Shown here piece by piece: positions 59,649 through 64,000 of a DNA stretch of 64,000 nucleotides. How positions within the stretch are numbered: the stretch's first letter is position 1; the number at the start of each line of letters is the position of its first letter. Below the pieces are notes generated by a model. That model was not told the origin of the DNA, did not search any database, and saw nothing but the letters and a program-made list of their open reading frames with translations. The stretch covers positions 1 through 64,000 of the forward strand of contig NZ_LOHS01000050.1 of the NCBI RefSeq assembly GCF_001642995.1. The letters are read 5' to 3'. Position numbers and translations under genes: made by a program. Origin of the DNA: Streptomyces jeddahensis (GTDB lineage: Bacteria > Actinomycetota > Actinomycetes > Streptomycetales > Streptomycetaceae).

Positions 59649-61384
59649 CTGGTGCTCACCGTCCTGGTGTCCCGGCCCGAGCGCAGCACCTTGCCGGGCA
59701 CGGCGCCGGTCACCACGTCGTCGCGGATCGCCTCGACGCCGTTGACCCAGACCACGTTGATCCCGATCGCCTTGGAGTCCAGGCGCGGGCTGTCGCCGGG
59801 CAGGTCGTGGACGAGGGTGGCCTGGCCCGCCTCGATCCGCTCGGGGTCGAACAGGACGAGGTCGGCATGCCAGCCCTCGGCGATCCGTCCGCGCTCCCGC
59901 AGGCCGAAGAGCTGCGCCGGATCGTCCGTCAGCATCTTCACGGCCTGCTCCAGCGGGACCAGCTTCCGCCCCCGCAGGCAGTCCCCGATGAAGCGCGTCG
60001 TGTACGGCGCGCCGCACATACGGTCCAGATGGGCGCCCGCGTCGGAGCCGCCGAGCATGACGTCCTCGTGCTGCCAGGTCTCCTGCCGCAGCGCCCAGGA
60101 GGCCGGGTCATTGTCGCTGGGCATCGGCCACAGCACCGTCCGCAGGTCGTCGTTGGCGCAGATCTCCACGAGGCACTGGAACGCGTCCTGGCCGCGCTCG
60201 GCCGCGATGTCCTTCACCACCCGGCCGGTGAGGCCCTCGTTCTCCTTGCTGTACGTGTCGCCGATGACGTACCGCCCGAAGTTCGCGAGCCTGCGGAAGA
60301 CCCCGGCCTCCTTGGAGTCGGCGCGCCGCAGCATCTCCGCCCGCACGTCCGGGTCGCGGAGCTTGGCGATCCGCTCGGGCACGGGCAGGCCGAGGATGTC
60401 GCCCCACCCCGGGATGAGGTTGAGCGCGCAGAAGGTGCCGAGCGACATGTTCATGGGCGTGAGGATCGGCATGGTCAGGGCCACGATCCGGCCACCCGCC
60501 TTGCGGGCGCGTTCGCTCGGGACGAGCTGGCGCGGCACGCGCTCGGGCACGGCGGCGTCGATCGTCAGCACGTTCCAGTTGAGGGGCCGTCCCGCGGCCG
60601 CGCTCATCTCCACGAACAGGTCGATCTCGTCGTCGGAGAACTGGTCCAGGCAGCCGGCGACGATCGCCTCGAGCTGGGTTCCCTCGTGCTCGCCGACGGC
60701 CTTCGACAGCGCCAGCAGCTCCGCGGGCTTGGCGTGCCGGGACGCGACGGGCTGCCCGTCCCCGTCGGAGTGCGTGGACGACTGCGTGGTGGACAGTCCC
60801 CACGCCCCGGCGTTCATCGACTCGTGGAGCAGCCGCAGCATCTCCTCCAGCTGCTCGGCCGTCGGCTGCCCGCCGACCGCGTCCGCCCCCATGACGTACC
60901 GCCGCAGCGCGCAGTGCCCCACCATGAAGCCCGCGTTGACGGCGATGCGCCCCTCCAGCGCGTCGAGGTACTCGCCGAAGGTGTGCCAGTTCCAGGGCGC
61001 GCCCTCCTCGAGGGCCACCAGCGACATGCCCTCGACCTTGGACATCATCCGCCGCGTGTAGTCGGCGTCCTCGGGCCGCTCCGGGTTGAGGGGCGCGAGG
61101 GTGAAGCCGCAGTTTCCGCCCGCGACCGTCGTCACACCGTGGTTGAGGGACGGCGTCGCGTACGGGTCCCAGAAGAGCTGTGCGTCGTAATGCGTGTGCG
61201 GGTCGACGAAGCCGGGAGCGAGGACGAGCCCGGTGGCGTCCTCGCTGGTCCTGGCCTCCTCGGCGACGGCGCCCGGCTCCGCGATGACGGCGATGCGGCC
61301 GTCGCGTATGCCGACGTCGGCGGTGTACGAGGGCGCGCCCGTGCCGTCCACGACGGTCGCGCCCTTGATGAGGTGGTCGAGCAT
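59645..61384 (-). CDS. Amidohydrolase, D-aminoacylase-like
   Basis: 579 aa. Metal site H-x-H in GFVDPHTHYDAQLFWDP (about 58-74), GHCALRRYVMG, and late Asp/His in MLGGSDAGAHLDRMCG. N-terminal IKGATVVDGTGAPSYTADVG and C-terminal GRIAEGWHADLVLFDPERI are the usual composite beta-sandwich of this superfamily. Cleaves an amide, cyclic amide or similar C-N bond; many Streptomyces homologues sit in LLM/ALDH operons like this one. ATG at 61384; ribosome site GAAAGGGG. Confidence 0.88.
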   Translation of the reverse strand: MLDHLIKGATVVDGTGAPSYTADVGIRDGRIAVIAEPGAVAEEARTSEDATGLVLAPGFVDPHTHYDAQLFWDPYATPSLNHGVTTVAGGNCGFTLAPLNPERPEDADYTRRMMSKVEGMSLVALEEGAPWNWHTFGEYLDALEGRIAVNAGFMVGHCALRRYVMGADAVGGQPTAEQLEEMLRLLHESMNAGAWGLSTTQSSTHSDGDGQPVASRHAKPAELLALSKAVGEHEGTQLEAIVAGCLDQFSDDEIDLFVEMSAAAGRPLNWNVLTIDAAVPERVPRQLVPSERARKAGGRIVALTMPILTPMNMSLGTFCALNLIPGWGDILGLPVPERIAKLRDPDVRAEMLRRADSKEAGVFRRLANFGRYVIGDTYSKENEGLTGRVVKDIAAERGQDAFQCLVEICANDDLRTVLWPMPSDNDPASWALRQETWQHEDVMLGGSDAGAHLDRMCGAPYTTRFIGDCLRGRKLVPLEQAVKMLTDDPAQLFGLRERGRIAEGWHADLVLFDPERIEAGQATLVHDLPGDSPRLDSKAIGINVVWVNGVEAIRDDVVTGAVPGKVLRSGRDTRTVSTR

Positions 61385-61412
61385 TGGCGGCGCCCCTTTC
61401 CTGTACGCGAGT

Positions 61413-62531
61413 TCAGGCGGCCTGGCGGAAACGGGTGGTCCGGTGCACCGGATCCGTGTCGATCTTCGGGATCACGTGCTCGCCGATCAGCCGGATCGAC
61501 TGCAGCGTGTCCTCGCGCGAGATCCCGACCGGCAGGCCGAACGAGAGCTGGTCGGCGCCCGCCTGCTCCCAGCGCTTGCACTGCGCCAGCACCTCGTCGG
61601 GGTCGCCGCAGATCAGCAGCTCCTCGGCGATGAGCAGCTCGATGATCTCCTCGTTGTACTCGGGGAGCGTCTCGGGCCATGCGGGGAAGCCCTCGGGCCG
61701 CGGGAAGGTGTCGTGGTAGCGGAAGACGAGGGACGGCAGATAGTGCAGTCCGCCGTTCGCCGCGATCCGGACGGCCTCCTCGTGCGTGGGCGCGCACACG
61801 GCGGTCGTCGTCACCATGACGTTGTCGTTGACGAAGTCCCCGACCGGCTCGGCCTTCGCGATGTTCGACTTGTACTGCTCGAGCACCCACTCCATGTCGG
61901 AGACCTTCTGCACGCTGAAGCCCAGCACCCCGAGCCCCTTCCGCGCCGCCATGGCGTACGAGGGCGGGGACCCGGCCGCGTACCACATGGCCGGGTGCGA
62001 CTTCCCGTACGGCTTCGGGAGGACCTTGCGCGGCGGAAGCTGCCAGTGCTTGCCCTGGAACCCGACGTACTCCTCCTGGAGCCACATCTTCGGGAACTCG
62101 GCGATGGTCTCTTCCCAGATCTCCTTCGTGTAGTTCATGTCGGTGATGCCGGGCAGGAAGCCCAGGATCTCGTGGCTGCCCGCGCCCCGGCCGCTGCCGA
62201 ACTCGAACCGGCCCTCGCTGAGGTGGTCGAGCATCGCGACCTTCTCGGCGACCTTCACCGGGTGGTTGACCTGCGCAAGCGGGTTGAAGATGCCGGAGCC
62301 GAGGTGGATGCGCTCGGTGGCGTGGGCGAGGTAGCCGAGGAAGACGTCGTTGGCGGAGAGGTGCGAGTACTCCTCCAGGAAGTGGTGCTCGGACGCCCAG
62401 ACGTACTTGAAGCCGGACTTGTCCGCCTGGATGGCGTACTCGGTCTCCTCCATCAGCGCCTTGTGCTCCGCGAGCGGATCCGTCTCGGCCCGCTTGCCCA
62501 GATATCCCTGTACGAAGAGCCCGAATTCCAA
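61413..62531 (-). CDS. LLM class flavin/F420-dependent oxidoreductase
   Basis: 372 aa luciferase-like monooxygenase: MEFGLFVQGYLGKRAET, FKYVWASEHHFLEEYSHLSA with the E-H-H motif, RIHLGSGIFNPLAQVNHPVK, and FEFGSGRGAGSHEILGFLPG. The EHHF motif and IFNP favour an FMN-type alkanal-monooxygenase-like member, though F420 use is not excluded. ATG follows GGAGGTTCACC-like AAGGAGG spacing upstream (62532-62545 region). Two copies of a 17-bp palindrome lie in the 111-bp leader, so a promoter and repressor act here inside the operon. Confidence 0.9.
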   Translation of the reverse strand: MEFGLFVQGYLGKRAETDPLAEHKALMEETEYAIQADKSGFKYVWASEHHFLEEYSHLSANDVFLGYLAHATERIHLGSGIFNPLAQVNHPVKVAEKVAMLDHLSEGRFEFGSGRGAGSHEILGFLPGITDMNYTKEIWEETIAEFPKMWLQEEYVGFQGKHWQLPPRKVLPKPYGKSHPAMWYAAGSPPSYAMAARKGLGVLGFSVQKVSDMEWVLEQYKSNIAKAEPVGDFVNDNVMVTTTAVCAPTHEEAVRIAANGGLHYLPSLVFRYHDTFPRPEGFPAWPETLPEYNEEIIELLIAEELLICGDPDEVLAQCKRWEQAGADQLSFGLPVGISREDTLQSIRLIGEHVIPKIDTDPVHRTTRFRQAA

Positions 62532-62568
62532 GGAGGTTCACCGTCCCTGTCAGAGTTCCAGACCGTTT

Positions 62569-62585
62569 TCTGACGTACAGTCAGA
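62569..62585. promoter_or_regulatory. 17-bp palindromic operator, site 2
   Basis: TCTGACG TAC AGTCAGA: 6-bp perfect outer arms, one inner mismatch. 38 bp upstream of the LLM oxidoreductase start. Same sequence pattern as 44953-44969. Confidence 0.65.
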
Positions 62586-62630
62586 TTCAGCTGGTGCCGA
62601 CTGTCGCACCGCACTCTCGACCCGTCAATA

Positions 62631-62647
62631 CCTGACTGCACGTCAGA
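62631..62647. promoter_or_regulatory. 17-bp palindromic operator, site 3
   Basis: CCTGACT GCA CGTCAGA; 15 of 17 bases match the reverse complement of site 2. Overlaps the stop codon of the SDR gene (62643-62645), 46 bp from site 2. Confidence 0.6.
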
Positions 62648-63422
62648 TGATGCTGACGCCCGCCAGCCACCCGCCGTCGATCACGAACGGCTGCCCCGTG
62701 ATGTACGAGGAGTCCTCGCTGGACAGGAACAGCGCGAGGCGCGCCACCTCCTCGGGCTGACCGATCCGGCCCAGCGGCACGACCTTGCGGTAGAGCTCGT
62801 CGACGGCCGCCGAGATCTCCTCGGCGTTCGCCGCCCCCGGGTCGAGCTGGGCGGGATTGCTCATGGCGGTGTCGATCGCGCCGGGGCACACAGCGTTGAC
62901 CCGGATGTTCTTCGCGGCCAGCTCGAGGGCGGCGACCCGGGTGAGGCCGACGATGGCGTGCTTCGTCGCCGTGTACGCGCCCACGCCGGCCATGCCGGTC
63001 ACCCCGGCGTACGAGGCGGTGTTCACGATCGTCCCGCCGCCCGCCTCCGCTATCTCCGGGGCGACGGTCTTGATGCCGAGGAAGACCCCGACCTGGTTGA
63101 CCTGGAGCACCTGCTGGAACTCCTCCAGAGGCGTGCTCACCAGCTCGTTGAAGCGCAGGATGCCGGCGTTGTTGACCAGCCCGTCGATCCGGCCGTACGC
63201 GCTCTTGGCGGCGGCCACGGCGGACTGCCACTCGGCCTCCTGACTCACGTCCAGGTGGACGTAGAGGCCGCCAAGTTCCTTGGCGAGCGCCTCCCCTTGG
63301 TCGTCGAGAACGTCCCCGAGGACCACCTTGGCCCCTTCGGCTGCGAAGAGCCGGGCCTCCTGTTCGCCCTGCCCGCGTGCCGCGCCGGTGATGACGACGA
63401 CGCGGCCGTCCAGCTTGCCCAT
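62643..63422 (-). CDS. Short-chain dehydrogenase/reductase
   Basis: 259 aa. Cofactor loop VITGAARGQGEQEARLFAAE, Asp for NAD in VVLGDVLDDQG, LVNNAGILRF, catalytic Ser in VNTASYAGVTG, Tyr/Lys in GAYTATKHAIVGLTR, end VIDGGWLAGVSII. All functional residues present, NAD(H) preferred from the Asp after strand 2. ATG at 63422 behind GGAGGATCC. First of the four coupled genes 63.4-58.2 kb; a different SDR at 45 kb shares the same operator pattern. Confidence 0.93.
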   Translation of the reverse strand: MGKLDGRVVVITGAARGQGEQEARLFAAEGAKVVLGDVLDDQGEALAKELGGLYVHLDVSQEAEWQSAVAAAKSAYGRIDGLVNNAGILRFNELVSTPLEEFQQVLQVNQVGVFLGIKTVAPEIAEAGGGTIVNTASYAGVTGMAGVGAYTATKHAIVGLTRVAALELAAKNIRVNAVCPGAIDTAMSNPAQLDPGAANAEEISAAVDELYRKVVPLGRIGQPEEVARLALFLSSEDSSYITGQPFVIDGGWLAGVSII

Positions 63423-63463
63423 GGATCCTCCCTAGGTGAGGTGTGATGTGGGTGAGGTGCGGC

Positions 63464-64000
63464 TCAGGTGGTCAGATGTGGCGCGACTTCGGTGCCGAAG
63501 GCCGCCATCTGGTCCGTCAGTTCGGTACGGCTGCGGCTGCGGAACCGCACCTGGATCTGGTGCACGCCCATCGCGGCGTACGCGCGCAGCGACTCGGCGA
63601 GCGCGTCGGGACGGCCGCTGAGGGTGCGGCGCCCGACGTCCCAGCCGGGCTCGCCCACGTACAGGGGTTCGGTGATCGCGCCGATGGTGACCGGATCGGC
63701 GATCCCGGCCTCCTCCCTGAGCTGCCTGAGCCGGGCGATCTGCTGCGGCAGCCGGTCGCGCGGGTCGCCCTGCGGCAGCCAGCCGTCACCCTTGAGCGCG
63801 GCCCGGCGTACGGCGGCGGGCGAGGAGCCGCCGACCCAGACCGGGACCCGGGCCTGGGCGGGCCGGGGCCGCTGCCCGAGCCCCTCGAACGCGAAGCGCT
63901 TCCCGTGGTGCTCGGGAAACTCCTCCGGCCCGAGGGCGGCCTTCAGCGCGTCGATCGTCTCGTCGAGGACGGCCCCGCGAACGGCGAAGTCGACCCCGAG
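63464..64000 (-). CDS. LLM class F420-dependent oxidoreductase, C-terminal part
   Basis: The last 178 residues are in the window; the N-terminus is beyond the right edge. Reads LGVDFAVRGAVLDETIDALK at the edge, then RVPVWVGGSSPAAVRRAALK, GDGWLPQGDPRDRLPQQIAR and SLRAYAAMGVHQIQVRFRS. The W-V-G-G-S-S-P-A-A-x-R-R-A segment is typical of F420-linked LLM proteins of actinobacteria. 41 bp upstream of the SDR gene and in the same direction, so probably part of the same operon. FbiC in this window makes the matching cofactor precursor. Confidence 0.85.
   Translation of the reverse strand, partial: LGVDFAVRGAVLDETIDALKAALGPEEFPEHHGKRFAFEGLGQRPRPAQARVPVWVGGSSPAAVRRAALKGDGWLPQGDPRDRLPQQIARLRQLREEAGIADPVTIGAITEPLYVGEPGWDVGRRTLSGRPDALAESLRAYAAMGVHQIQVRFRSRSRTELTDQMAAFGTEVAPHLTT

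Noticed and set aside
1..64000. CRISPR arrays
   Set aside because: The repeats seen are contiguous tandem units without spacers, and no cas gene is present.

Overview
The window is a 64 kb piece of a Streptomyces-type chromosome. GC is very high with strong G/C third-codon bias, GTG starts are frequent, ATGA/GTGA gene overlaps are common, and the gene families are typical: XRE-DUF5753/DUF397 pairs, a fused FbiC, LLM oxidoreductases, and a PknG/GlnX/GlnH cluster. All calls come from reading the sequence and family knowledge; no database search was possible.

Left part (1-20 kb) is patchy and accessory-looking. It holds the start of an aldehyde dehydrogenase, a redox operon (azoreductase, FAD oxidase, LLM oxidoreductase) divergent from an HxlR regulator, and transposase relics of IS110 and IS5 type. 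A frameshifted transposase-like gene and a tRNA-Arg(CCU) with a strong terminator follow. A TetR gene then controls a divergent MBL hydrolase / MFS exporter / FAH-family hydrolase operon through a 30-bp palindrome. Next come a truncated ATPase pseudogene, a two-component system with a coupled membrane protein, and a VapBC-like toxin-antitoxin pair.

Middle (20-36 kb): a small surface-biosynthesis group (DegT-type aminotransferase, CelD/FemAB-like acyltransferase, lipoprotein deacetylase), then a HATPase / XRE / DUF397 signalling set and a glutathione peroxidase. After these lies the most interesting locus. A trypco2 gene diverges from a tightly overlapping five-gene operon: trypsin-like protease, PknG-like kinase, vWA protein, GlnX-like four-TM sensor, GlnH-like solute-binding lipoprotein. 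All four junctions overlap by 4 nt, and the first gene carries a TTA codon, which suggests bldA control. I infer an amino-acid or ligand sensing pathway (GlnH to GlnX to PknG) to which a protease and a vWA adaptor have been joined.

Right part (36-64 kb) looks like core genome with catabolic patches: a membrane GT-C-like protein, a D,D-carboxypeptidase with a huge acidic N-terminus, a GPP34 protein, a second XRE/DUF397 pair, a DABB protein and SDR divergent pair, and a sodium:solute symporter. It continues with an ADP-ribosylglycohydrolase-like protein with altered metal ligands, an FG-GAP secreted protein, FbiC (F420 precursor synthesis), a Tat-exported PHP phosphoesterase, an APC permease, DoxX, and a Phd antitoxin with a frameshifted PIN toxin. 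A catabolic operon closes the window (SDR, LLM oxidoreductase, amidohydrolase, aldehyde dehydrogenase, plus another LLM oxidoreductase running off the end). Nearly identical 17-bp palindromes near 44.96 kb and 62.6 kb suggest that the DABB/SDR pair and the end operon belong to one regulon, probably of a TetR-type repressor encoded elsewhere.
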